Shown piece by piece: positions 9,701 to 18,585 of a stretch of DNA of 64,000 nucleotides. The stretch comes from Lineus longissimus. Taxonomy: Eukaryota > Nemertea > Pilidiophora > Heteronemertea > Lineidae. The notes under the pieces are model-generated. The model had not been told where the DNA came from and made no database searches. It saw nothing but the letters and a program-made list of their open reading frames with translations. Numbering within the stretch: the first letter of the stretch is position 1; every line of letters starts with the position of its first letter. The position numbers and the translations under genes are program-made. The stretch spans positions 4,461,431 through 4,525,430 of the forward strand of contig NC_088322.1 of NCBI RefSeq assembly GCF_910592395.1. The letters run 5' to 3'.

Positions 9701-10052
9701 TCAAGGGATTCCCCAAGGAATTCCCTTGGATGTAGTTCAAATTTTGTGGCCCAAAAACAGACCTTGATGGCTAATGTATCCAGGAAGCTATTTATACCAT
9801 AACCTTGGAGGATAACCTAATGTAGCTGGTCATTTCCATGCACATAATACGAAGGAATTTTCCTTTTTGACACTGACCCAGATATATCAGTACAGTGAAC
9901 TTGGTGTCCTAGTTTAAGTAGGACAGTCTGATAAGGTGATAAGACGGATACTGTGGCTGTAAACTAAAGTTGGAGTTCTAGACTACTAGTGGTGAATCAT
10001 TATGCACGTGGTATTCACATCTCAAACAGGACTCTCTACAAACATTATAACT
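6778..10052. other. 3.3-kb host-like non-coding interval
   Basis: No credible long ORF, no GGAAGTT boxes, no TTAGAAAATTTTC box and none of the palindromic families of the flanking viral DNA. Base composition and texture resemble animal intergenic DNA. One TGACGTCA lies near 6963. The best reading frame (7234-7572, 112 residues) has no recognisable domain and is probably chance. A SINE-like remnant lies at about 8030-8195. I read the interval as host DNA inserted into the viral unique segment, or a rearrangement join; assembly chimerism is possible. Confidence 0.5.
8030..8195 (-). mobile_element. tRNA-derived SINE-like remnant
   Basis: Read on the minus strand, the segment starts GGGCTGTTAGAGTAGTGCAG, with GTTAACA and CACCTCTAGGGTCAC blocks resembling the A-box and B-box regions of tRNA-derived SINEs. 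It continues with the GGAAACC/CCGG-type text common in repetitive DNA of marine deuterostomes and molluscs. No poly-A tail or target-site duplication was found, so the call is tentative. Confidence 0.3.
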
Positions 10053-10327
10053 ATGATCAAACTCTGTCTTGGCGCTTTTGCACTTCTTGTGTCATTCTTT
10101 TTCATGTCATCGTGTTTTTGTGATGGAATCCAATTTTTGGTGTTAATTCCTTTGTTGTGGACTATTATTATAACCCGAATCGGACCATTGCTGACGATAG
10201 TTTGTACAGAGAAATATTCTGCGAAATGACCTGCAAGTACGCTCCAGACGAATCTATTCATTACTTTCCAGAAGTTTTGCAAGACGCACCAGGCGCTGAA
10301 AATCTATTCTACCTGCAATTCCACTAG
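10053..10327 (+). pseudogene. Small secreted protein gene, frameshifted
   Basis: The ATG at 10053 opens a classic signal peptide of about 25 residues (MIKLCLGAFALLVSFFF, then a Cys/Gly cleavage region). The frame then becomes implausible, while a second frame from about 10130 to the TAG at 10325-10327 encodes a polar, Cys-containing mature region with the text YREIFCEMTCKY. A single indel near 10120-10135 would separate the two halves. No family recognised. It is convergent with the small secreted ORF on the other strand (10304-10489). Confidence 0.4.
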
Positions 10328-10489
10328 AAAGTAGTGTAGTTCGTAGTGTACTGTGTTGTCACAGACGTAGGCAATCTGTCTGAGGCACTTTTGGTTCTGC
10401 AAAGGCTGTAACACATTTCCATCAACAATTGGGCCGAAACAGGAGAGTATAACACCGCAACTGAGTAGAAAAATCGTGTTAGGCATCAT
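10304..10489 (-). CDS. Small secreted peptide
   Basis: 61 residues, ATG at 10489 with a second Met next. Residues 1-24 form a signal peptide (IFLLSCGVILSCFG); the mature part is about 37 residues with two Cys. Its 3' end overlaps the convergent gene by 24 bases. A (TTG)n run lies just upstream of its start. No homology recognised; it could be the first part of a longer frameshifted gene. Confidence 0.35.
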   Translation of the reverse strand: MMPNTIFLLSCGVILSCFGPIVDGNVLQPLQNQKCLRQIAYVCDNTVHYELHYFLVELQVE

Positions 10490-10549
10490 GTTGTTGTTGT
10501 TGTTGTTGTTGAAGGTGGAATGAATCAGTTAAAAAATTAGCCCGTATAT

Positions 10550-12544
10550 ATGGTAAGTGGAAAATTTTGTCAAATTTGTTGGGTTGTAAAATGGACAAAT
10601 ATAGCAATTTTGGGTATGGCGACCATTCTCTCCGCGATTTTCATAGCATACACACGCATTATGGCTCAGCCACATGACGTTATTACCAAGTTATTTCACC
10701 TTGAACAATCTCAACAACAACAACATCGCCAGCCGCCACCCAGCAGTCAGCCAACACATTACCAAACGTCGGCTATGCATCAGCACCATAACAGGTACCA
10801 GCCTTATACCACGTACCGGACAAGTTCTGCATCCACATCAAGCGCCGAACAGCAGCAGCACCTTTATCAACAACAGCAGTATCAACAGCAGCAGCAGCAG
10901 TCATTCCAGGATCAACTGATGTCAGCTTCGACGACGATCGCCCCAGCGCCGTCGCAACCAAACTCGGTGCCACATGAACAGGTATCTTCGCATCAAAACG
11001 TCGTTATGGGCCAACCCTCTACTGACCAACCCGCCGAACATTCTGTTTCTATTTCTCAACAGCTGACACAACAACCGCAGAAACATACAATTTCTGCAGA
11101 GGATGATAATGAACTTCTAAAACTTGTGGATCGATCTCCACATTCGTCACAGGACTCTAACCACGAGGAATACGACCCAGCAAATCCGGCTCTTACCATC
11201 ACCGGAGATACGGAGTGTGACGTCTGTCTCCGTAGTTTCATCAAAGATGTGTCTACCTTGTGCGTTACGAATGGACTTGCCTGTTCAGATAAGGACAAGC
11301 AGCAACTTTCTCTCTACAGTTTACCACCTACTCCCCGTGTGCCTAAAATCAAACGTGGACACGTGGGGTGTGTTCGTGCATTCAGGTCTGTTCCATATGA
11401 GCCCTATAATAATGCCGATTGTAGACGTCAGAGTCGTTCAGTGAGGAAACGGCGTCGTGTTAATGGTGGTGACACAGCAGTGACATCTACATTATCGGAA
11501 GGTGAAAATGGCGACCCTGTGAATACCATGGTCCATGATATCCTAACCCAAGCTGACGATATGTACCTGACTTACCTTCGCCATGTGGATCCACGGAGGT
11601 TTAAATTCGCAATCAAGGAAGATCAATGGTCGCTGCCAACTCTTATTCCTTTCTTTTTCCTATTATCTGATCAGGCTCGTTACGTCGATTTGCAATGTAT
11701 AGAGGCGTTGCACGATTTAGTCGAACAACATCCCGGAGCAAACTTGATCAAACTCTTGTACATGGAGAGCGATAGGAAGTGTTTAGATGAAATGATGTTT
11801 CTCTATTCTGGTGTCATTTGTGCTGTGTGGCTATTGACCGTAAAGCAGTTTGATCTTGAGATTGAAGAGTTGTTAGCGAATTACAGCCCCGATTTTTCCG
11901 ATCAGGTGGATGACTACTCTCAGTTTATCGGACACGTTTACAATACTGAAAGTGTTATCATGAGATATCGTGAATTTGTGTCAAGGTGTCTTCGAACCGA
12001 CCTTCGCAATCTTATGCGCCTTAACCACCAGTCATTAACACCCCAGACACTTCAGTATTTCGCAGATATGGATACCACGATCAGGGAGTTGTGCATCGAA
12101 CGAAACATCATCATTCAATTATTCGGATGTAAACTTTATCGAAAGACTCTGACCAACTACGATGTTGAAAAGGATCTTTTGCAGAAGAACTTTGTGGGGG
12201 ACAGTGTTGCCGCAAAGATAGTTTTCGATAGTCGTCCGCACCTAAGACTTGCCGGTGAGAAAAGGAGTTCCGGCAAGGCAAGGAAGTACAAAAACAACAA
12301 ACAAGTTTCCAATAGGCTGTACGGTGCCTGTGTCAACAGTGTAACTCACACTCTGTCTACTTCAACGAAGATAAGAAACAATTCTTTTGTGTTCGGTCAC
12401 GAAATTCAGAGTATAATGGCTAACAAGGCCCGTGAACTGGAATACTATACTAAGATCATGTGGCCATTGGTTGAGCGATGTGGCATGACAGACGAGGAGA
12501 AGGACATTCAGCTGGAAAACCTTCGAAAAGTGGTTATTCGGTAG
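10550..12544 (+). CDS. Gln-rich protein with conserved C-terminal domain, function unknown
   Basis: 664 residues. ATG at 10550 gives an N-terminal hydrophobic segment (residues about 17-37); an internal Met at about residue 38 would remove it, so the start is uncertain, and a GTAAGT directly after the ATG also allows splicing. Residues about 50-125 are Gln/Ser/Pro-rich with CAG/CAA runs. A Cys-containing stretch (about 224-300; CDVC and later single Cys) ends in a basic SVRKRRRVNGG, a likely nuclear-localisation signal. The remaining 350 residues are globular and helix-rich with no motif I recognise. A regulatory or tegument protein is possible. No break is seen. Confidence 0.6.
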   Translation: MVSGKFCQICWVVKWTNIAILGMATILSAIFIAYTRIMAQPHDVITKLFHLEQSQQQQHRQPPPSSQPTHYQTSAMHQHHNRYQPYTTYRTSSASTSSAEQQQHLYQQQQYQQQQQQSFQDQLMSASTTIAPAPSQPNSVPHEQVSSHQNVVMGQPSTDQPAEHSVSISQQLTQQPQKHTISAEDDNELLKLVDRSPHSSQDSNHEEYDPANPALTITGDTECDVCLRSFIKDVSTLCVTNGLACSDKDKQQLSLYSLPPTPRVPKIKRGHVGCVRAFRSVPYEPYNNADCRRQSRSVRKRRRVNGGDTAVTSTLSEGENGDPVNTMVHDILTQADDMYLTYLRHVDPRRFKFAIKEDQWSLPTLIPFFFLLSDQARYVDLQCIEALHDLVEQHPGANLIKLLYMESDRKCLDEMMFLYSGVICAVWLLTVKQFDLEIEELLANYSPDFSDQVDDYSQFIGHVYNTESVIMRYREFVSRCLRTDLRNLMRLNHQSLTPQTLQYFADMDTTIRELCIERNIIIQLFGCKLYRKTLTNYDVEKDLLQKNFVGDSVAAKIVFDSRPHLRLAGEKRSSGKARKYKNNKQVSNRLYGACVNSVTHTLSTSTKIRNNSFVFGHEIQSIMANKARELEYYTKIMWPLVERCGMTDEEKDIQLENLRKVVIR

Positions 12545-12793
12545 AGAGAAATTTGACTGTGTGAATTTGAGTGTGTATTTTTAGACTTTAAAACTTTAAA
12601 TTCGTATGGGTTATATTTCTTGGGAATATAGTTTTGTAAGTACTGACATTTTTCTAAGTCCACAATTGTTGAGTTAATTTTGATGAAAATTAACTGAACT
12701 ACCGAACAAATATTTTTCTTGTTGAGTTAATTTTCGCCAAAATTAACTGGTTAGGTTAAATACTGTTGAGTATGCCCCCCTATCAGAAGTGAC
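12545..12793. promoter_or_regulatory. Intergenic palindromic repeats before the SOCS-box gene
   Basis: Holds a TTTTTCTAAGTCCACAATTG box at about 12648 and two copies of the GTTGAGTTAATTTT / AAAATTAACTG palindrome family (about 12660-12712 and 12720-12752), the same arrangement as at 5049-5230 and 23750-23880. Confidence 0.6.
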
Positions 12794-14404
12794 ATGGCCA
12801 CCGAACGTATCACATTCGAGCCAACCCATGACCTTAAAGCTACCAAGGAATTTGGTGATTGGGTACTGGTGTTTACAGCATTTCACAAGGAAACCTACAA
12901 AGTACCAGGTGAATTTTGGTCAAGACAAAGTGATTTTTGTCTCCGTGAGGTGTCTCTACTAAACAGAAAGACTCTAGACATTCATCACGCGTGTGCTGTA
13001 GCTTCAGAGGACTTTACAGACGAAAACGTCTCATCATCTGCGTGTTTACCAATCTCAAAGCCATCCGAATGGGAAAAATCGTTGGTTGCTGGACACTGTG
13101 ACGAATCTACCGAAACCGCAAGACTCGAATCGACATTCCATGAATCTACGATACTAAGGAGTGCCGACGATATTAAGAACTTTATCACAAAGCATACTGG
13201 TGGTTATACTTATGTGAGGGATGTTAGTCTGTTCAAATCCCGGTACGTTAACGTTCCTGGACCTATACCAAGCAAATTTTCCGTTATATGGTCGCCACAG
13301 TGGTTTTACCGACAGGCTACGAATCCTGCACTGGGAATACTCAACGATAACAGTTACTGTCACCACATATACCTGAAATCTGATTTTTGGGGTTGTTGTG
13401 TGAAAACCGAAGAAGACCTGGCTGCTCGGTATTCGGTAGATGTGATTCGAAACGCATGTGCACATTGTCGGGACACTAAAAACGCCAATGCCTGTACGAA
13501 ACTGTATGCTGTCCGCATTGCAAGTTATCTGAACTGGAACGATGAACGACTGTCAACTGTCGTGTTGTCAAATCCACGCATGTACGAACCTGAATTGAAG
13601 AACGAAATCGGTATATGTGCCACAGACGTGCTCCGGTGGTTGATAAAGAAACTTTTGACTTCCCATACACGAGATGGTGGTTATAAAAGAGAAAAGGACG
13701 TATTGGCATTGCAATATGCCGTGTTGGACGATTCTAGGTGTGAAATTGTTTCGCATTCGTTAGTGGACTATTGTACAAGCCCTCAGTTGCTTTTCAATGT
13801 CGAAATCAAAGGGAAGTGTCCTAAAATTTTGCCGAAAATAAGAAAGGAGACACTTGCAGGGGGAGACATGGTAACAATGTCAGCAACAACCAACACGACG
13901 GCAACTGAAGGATCTTGGTTCATGGGGGTAGACGTTGAAAACGAGAAGCATACGTTCACTTTGAAATTGCAAGTGAGGGCGTGTACGTTTCCGTTTTTGT
14001 TAAAGGGTCAACATCCGAGTGAAAAAAGTATCACTATCAGAAACAGTAACAAGAGAAGAAAATTGCAACACATTATGGACTATAAAGGGTCTAAACCGAC
14101 CATGAACACTCAAAATCGCATTCACGTGGGCTATGAAATGAAATATAAAGAAGAAGAACTGTACGCTAACTTTGCCATGCCTATTGTGGATGTAGATTTT
14201 AACATCATAGACTATACAAACGATGCACCTCGTGCACCGTCGCCACAACATCAGCCGTTGGGGTTGTATGACATTTGTAAGAGAAACGTTCGCAAAGCTC
14301 TGTGTGAAACGAAAGGAAAGAACAGGTCATGGCCAATCGTGCATGAGATGTTGGTAGAGGCAAATGTGCCTCATATCATCGCAGACGCGCTTGTGTATTA
14401 TTGA
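12794..14404 (+). CDS. Protein with C-terminal SOCS box
   Basis: 536 residues, ATG at 12794. The body (1-480) is globular with scattered Cys, including C-A-x-C in the text AHCRDTKNANAC near 224-235, and matches no family I recognise. The last 48 residues read as a SOCS box: LYDICKRNV fits the elongin BC box (L-x3-C-x3-hydrophobic), and the terminal VPHIIADALVYY fits the Cullin-binding half, including the usual aromatic end. SOCS-box proteins are substrate receptors for Elongin B/C-Cullin ubiquitin ligases, so the N-terminal body would be the substrate-binding part. The box ends exactly at the stop, as in cellular families. Recruitment of a host E3 ligase is inference. Confidence 0.65.
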   Translation: MATERITFEPTHDLKATKEFGDWVLVFTAFHKETYKVPGEFWSRQSDFCLREVSLLNRKTLDIHHACAVASEDFTDENVSSSACLPISKPSEWEKSLVAGHCDESTETARLESTFHESTILRSADDIKNFITKHTGGYTYVRDVSLFKSRYVNVPGPIPSKFSVIWSPQWFYRQATNPALGILNDNSYCHHIYLKSDFWGCCVKTEEDLAARYSVDVIRNACAHCRDTKNANACTKLYAVRIASYLNWNDERLSTVVLSNPRMYEPELKNEIGICATDVLRWLIKKLLTSHTRDGGYKREKDVLALQYAVLDDSRCEIVSHSLVDYCTSPQLLFNVEIKGKCPKILPKIRKETLAGGDMVTMSATTNTTATEGSWFMGVDVENEKHTFTLKLQVRACTFPFLLKGQHPSEKSITIRNSNKRRKLQHIMDYKGSKPTMNTQNRIHVGYEMKYKEEELYANFAMPIVDVDFNIIDYTNDAPRAPSPQHQPLGLYDICKRNVRKALCETKGKNRSWPIVHEMLVEANVPHIIADALVYY

Positions 14405-14742
14405 AAAAACTTGTTATAATGACTGAAAATTAGACGAAGTCCCAACTTCCTTTTCATCGGATAAATAATTTTTACCTGTTGAAGAGGAAGTTGTGATTTT
14501 TCTACTGTGAACATGTGGTAAATGCTGTAAAAGTTGTATCAGGAGGTTTATTTGTAAAATAAAAATGGGTCCATATGTAATTTATTTTATTTTGTTCTTT
14601 TTGGTGGACTGTTTCCATTTTTTGTTAAATTTGTTGTATTTGTTGGAGTTTGTGAAAAATTGAAGCAGACGACTCGTCGATGTTTCGAAGTGTACAGAAT
14701 ATAGTCTGGCGGACAAAGAACATTTATTCAGTTTCATTTTGA
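14405..14742. promoter_or_regulatory. Intergenic region with ETS cores
   Basis: No gene seen. GAAGTCCCAACTTCC at about 14437 and GAGGAAGTTGTG near 14483 form a convergent pair. AATAAAA near 14560 probably ends the SOCS-box transcript. Confidence 0.5.
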
Positions 14743-15684
14743 ATGAGCAGCACTGAACCAATAGTACACATTGGTCATTTTTCAGTTGCAGCATGGAGCA
14801 TGTTCATTACGCTAAGATGTTTGTGGAGCTATCTGATGCCCCCAACGAAGTCACGGCAGCCACCTATGTGCGGCAATTCATACAGGAGGGTGTGTTCGGA
14901 TATGGAAGTACAATCGGTGTTTTCTGCGGCCAAGAGGAACTACAGGACTGGATACAACGTGCATACAGTTATACGTGGTGTTAAGGCCAAAGATGCGGTG
15001 AAGAAGTTGATGTCATTGGCGCAATTGCCTATTTTTCAGGGCGTTGTAAAGGTAGAATTTGCAGACAATCAGCGACTTTCACGTAAAGAACAGGACGCTG
15101 TTGATGCCAGTGCGTGTATTTCGCCACAAACGGCGTCTCAACACTTGGCAACGCCAACTCAGTTCCACTTTGGAAACACTAGAGAACGGGCCGATGGAAG
15201 AGAAACAGCTTTATTTCCTCGTGTACGCACAAATAATGACGGCGGTGCATCATCCCATGGCACCGCTGAAGTTCAATTGAACGAGTGCCAATTATGTTCT
15301 CTGGACATAAATAATTACTATACATTACTTCCGTGTAACCACGGCGGCTACTGTCGTACGTGTTGTTTTGGAATGCTTGATAGGTGTGTAGTATGCAGGA
15401 GGCCGGTATCGGTTGTAATCGATCGTAACGGCGTTAGTGTGCATACAGACGATTTGGTGTACGATTTAATAGAAAATAGGTACAGCGACAATATTATTGT
15501 GCCAAATAACTTATTATGCCCGTTTAATAGTAGTCATCTTCTTAGCAGAAGTAACTTCGTGCACACGTGCGAAAATGTAAGCGGTCAAATGCCGATGTTC
15601 AATTATTCTGGTGTCTGCGCACTGCATTTCATGTTTCACACGCAGGCACAATTAGACGGGCATGTGTGTATTCAATCACAATAA
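14743..15684 (+). CDS. RING-finger protein (C3HC4), 5' frame uncertain
   Basis: The 313-residue frame has a textbook C3HC4 RING at residues about 182-221 (C-x2-C-x12-C-x-H-x3-C-x2-C-x7-C-x2-C), then about 90 residues with two further C/H clusters that could bind zinc. In the first 240 bases the alternative frame starting at ATG 14793 (63 residues, to 14984) has more natural codon and amino-acid content than the RING frame. I therefore suspect a one-base indel near 14960-14980 joining the 14793 start to the RING. Viral RING proteins usually act as ubiquitin ligases; the substrate is unknown. Its 3' neighbour on the opposite strand ends 32 bases away. Confidence 0.75.
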   Translation: MSSTEPIVHIGHFSVAAWSMFITLRCLWSYLMPPTKSRQPPMCGNSYRRVCSDMEVQSVFSAAKRNYRTGYNVHTVIRGVKAKDAVKKLMSLAQLPIFQGVVKVEFADNQRLSRKEQDAVDASACISPQTASQHLATPTQFHFGNTRERADGRETALFPRVRTNNDGGASSHGTAEVQLNECQLCSLDINNYYTLLPCNHGGYCRTCCFGMLDRCVVCRRPVSVVIDRNGVSVHTDDLVYDLIENRYSDNIIVPNNLLCPFNSSHLLSRSNFVHTCENVSGQMPMFNYSGVCALHFMFHTQAQLDGHVCIQSQ

Positions 15685-15715
15685 TAGTAATCCTGAAAAG
15701 TACAATATCTGAAAT

Positions 15716-15985
15716 TTATCCCTTGATTTTTTGATCGACAGTTAAATCACTTAAATCTAGCTCCTTCTCTCTACCGACTGGATTATTAGTTATCGGGATG
15801 AACTTTATTTCAATATTGAAAGGATCCATATCCATATATCCATCGGCGAAAAAATCTTCGTAGTTCACAAACTTCATAAACAACGTATCGCATATTTCCT
15901 TGTAATCTTTCATTACCTTTTTGTACGAGCGCATCAATTTGTTCGCGGTGGTCACAAACGGGAGATGTGAGTTACGAGAGGGCAC
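15716..15985 (-). CDS. Small conserved-looking protein, 89 residues
   Basis: ATG at 15985 and a continuous frame rich in Asp/Lys/Phe with coding-like third positions, ending 15716. No signal peptide, membrane span or motif. It is convergent with the RING gene and divergent from the small ORF crossing the right repeat edge. Function unknown. Confidence 0.5.
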   Translation of the reverse strand: MPSRNSHLPFVTTANKLMRSYKKVMKDYKEICDTLFMKFVNYEDFFADGYMDMDPFNIEIKFIPITNNPVGREKELDLSDLTVDQKIKG

Positions 15986-16209
15986 AAAGTGATGGGATAT
16001 CGATCACCGTATTATTCGTAAAGGATGTGAGTTGTGAAATGATGAAGTACAATTTCAACTACGACCACGAAGATATCGAAAAGACACGTTACCACATAAC
16101 GGCGGCGTGTAATATGGACAAAGTGGCGGAATATTTTTGTAAAAAATTAAACAAGTTTTACAACAACATTGACGTGTGGCGCATCGTATACGTGCAACGG
16201 AATGGATGA
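15967..16209 (+). CDS. Small protein crossing the inner edge of the right inverted repeat
   Basis: 80 codons open from a GTG at 15967; the first in-frame ATG is 16039, giving 57 residues. The final 23 codons lie within the repeat and equal those of 1162-1395. The unique part before the junction (text EDIEKTRYH) resembles the corresponding part of the left ORF only faintly. No domain is recognised. Confidence 0.4.
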   Translation: MSYERAQSDGISITVLFVKDVSCEMMKYNFNYDHEDIEKTRYHITAACNMDKVAEYFCKKLNKFYNNIDVWRIVYVQRNG

Positions 16210-17116
16210 AACACGAATATGGAACAAGAAACATACGTTCATAAATCCACAACATGTGACGTACTAGGTGGTTAGTGCAGACGGTGGGACAGTGGTTGCA
16301 AGTTGGACAGCCTTGAACGTTATATTACCTATTGGACTGTTGTATATATTATTGTGACTAATAATTTCCGCTAATATGATTTTGTGGTGTAAAAATGTGT
16401 AATAAGTGTGCCAAAATAACTTGAAAGATTAAGGGACGCAATGTTTTGTATCAAAAAAATCGTTTGAGAAAAATTCCCGAAGATTTCGAACGAAAATTTT
16501 TAAGCCTTTTTTCAAAGGCCTAACTTCCTGAAAATGAGGCTAAATTTGATATAGATTTTATAACTTCCTGTTTTATATCAATAATTAACCGTATACATGA
16601 GTCATAAATAATTAGTAATAATATTTGTTTGTATAAAATTAACATTTCATTAATTAAAAATAAATATATATACAACAAAACGTAACTTCCTGTATTGATG
16701 CCTCTATCCTAACTTCCTAGTAGGTGTGCGTGTTTTGCTAGGCATAAAGGCACGGACCATATTTGAAAAATTGGTCTTAAAAGTGGTATTTGAAACGGAA
16801 GTTAGGCCGATTTTTAGCGAAAAATGTATGGAAAATCACTAACTTCCGCTTCAAATTTATTTTTCAAGAGAGGATCCATTTGGTCGATTTGGATCCTCTC
16901 TTGAAAACAAGTGTGTACAGGAGGAAAACGCGAAATATTATTTTTGTGATAGTAAGAATGGTTGTAAAGGGGATTGATGGACGATTAAAGTTGTGATATT
17001 ATTTTGGGGAAGATTAAAAAAAACCGAAACAAAAAAATCATAAATTAAAAAGGAAGTAGCAAAAAAACATATGATGAAAAGGAAGTTAGCTAACACATAT
17101 TGCAAATAGGAAGTTG
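16140..17116. repeat. Inverted repeat, right copy (977 bp)
   Basis: Exact-length reverse complement of 255-1231 by landmark comparison. It contains the palindrome 16861-16907, a convergent GGAAGTTAG pair and multiple GGAAGT cores. The short frame at 16790-16996 is the same non-gene seen in the left copy. Confidence 0.9.
16861..16907. promoter_or_regulatory. GGATCC hairpin, right copy
   Basis: Mirror image of 464-510: two 17-base arms around a 13-base spacer. Same origin-like interpretation and the same caveats. Confidence 0.45.
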
Positions 17117-17957
17117 TATCTGAAGCATGCAAAATAGCCTGTATACGAGGCCTGAGGTGGGCTAGGGAGGGTAGGTAGGGTATAGTAAGACTCTGCGCAC
17201 AGTATGGAGTGTCAATTTGGCGTTTTCAAAAATTAATTAAGCTAATTAGCATAATTAGTAAAAGTTCATTAGTATTGAAAAACCATCTTCCGCTGATTCA
17301 AAACGAACGAAACTTTGGGAAAGTGTTCAGGGCAAGGAGAGAAGGCGAAATCCAGCATAAAATTTTACGTTTACAGTATAGGGGGGTCTACCCTAAGGGG
17401 CCACCCACACAATATGGCCGACAGAGTGGACGAGTCGTGGAAAATTTTCTAAGTCCAACGTGGTCAGTGAAAAACACACTTCCGCAGATTCGATTTGGAT
17501 GAAACTTGCTGGGAATGTTCATCTAGACCCAAGAAGCTTAAATCCGTTGAGAAAATTGACGTTTACATGGGGATGGGGGACTTAGAAATTTTAATGAACT
17601 TTTTCTAATTAACGAAAATGAAAATTCTCGTGGAAATGAGAAATGACCGCTATTGGAGCGGCGGCGCCACTGTACTTCCGTATTCCATTTGGTCGATTTG
17701 GATCCTCTCTTGACCTAGATCTTCACTGGCAGTGTTGATAAAACTAAATCTTGTAGGAGATGATGCCGTGAATAGAGGGAATAAAGAGGAAGTTAGAATA
17801 TTCATATATATGTAGAATTGAAAAAATAAGATAATATGGAATATAAAATATAGGTATGAATATTTATTCTAAATATGACATAATACAAAATTCAGTTCAA
17901 ATATAAGTAGTATCAACACGTATGGTAAGTATGACATAATTAGAAAATCAGTTCAAA
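17117..17957. repeat. Degenerate direct repeats and a half palindrome
   Basis: No supported gene. 17270-17390 and 17468-17585 are diverged direct repeats (shared CTTCCGC-GATTC, GAAACTT, ATTTTACG/ATTGACG-TTTACA blocks). GAAAATTTTCTAAGTCCAACG (about 17441) and its inverse GGGGGACTTAGAAATTTT (about 17575) are copies of the intergenic box. 17684-17714 carries half of the GGATCC palindrome. Confidence 0.55.
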
Positions 17958-18218
17958 TTGTTCTTCCTCATGTTCATTGGGATCGTAGAGAAGTTGTTTA
18001 GGGCAAAAAAATATTGTGAAAAAATGTGTGGTGTGGTACCCGCCTATGAAACTCAAATATCATTTGTTTTGTTGTGTGTACTTGTAATGAGAGTTGACAA
18101 TTCAACCAACAAGATTTTCAGGTCTTTCTTCCAATTCTACTACACACTAGTGGTTCAATTCGAAAAGAAAATAAAAGATCTCTCGGGTATATCGATTGAC
18201 CAATGGTATACCTATTAG
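17958..18218 (+). pseudogene. Truncated paralogue of the 28486-29054 gene
   Basis: An 86-codon frame without a strong start. Its core, KYCEKMCGV then LLCVLVMRV then a Phe/Tyr-rich helix, aligns with KYCENLCGV, MLCVLVMRV and the matching helix of the gene ending at 29054. The upstream half of that gene is absent here. Product unknown; it looks like a partial duplication. Confidence 0.5.
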
Positions 18219-18585
18219 CCCTCATATGTCGAAATTGAAGTAAAAATAAAATTATATGTGAGTTTTTTATTTTTTATGGGGTGAATTACATATAAATTTA
18301 ACTTCCCTGTCTGGATAATAAAATTGTATGGTTTGAACAGGAAATTAGGAATTATGTACATTTGGACCTAGAAAATTTTCACAAAAAAGTTCAATGTTTC
18401 GATTATTTTTCGATACACTTCGACAGTTTATCATACAAAGTTCACTTTTTAGCATTATTTTCGGTATTGTTCTTCACAGGGATAGTCTTTTCATATGATT
18501 TTGCAGAAACAGCACAATCGCTGCTGCAAACAGACGAAGTTTCAGACAGAGTTGTACCAGTGGTGTAGGAATCACTTTCGGAATT
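18219..18585. other. AT-rich spacer
   Basis: One AACTTCCCTG box near 18300 and a GGACCTAGAAAATTTTCAC box at 18364. The 68-codon frame 18362-18568 is hydrophobic but overlaps the intergenic box and has no support. Confidence 0.4.

Noticed and set aside
14793-14984. BIR (inhibitor-of-apoptosis) domain before the second RING
   Set aside because: GYG-to-C-G-to-W spacing is faintly BIR-like, but the zinc-binding Cys/His set is absent.
17209-17502. 97-residue frame after the right inverted repeat
   Set aside because: It spans the degenerate direct repeats and a CTAAGTCC box.
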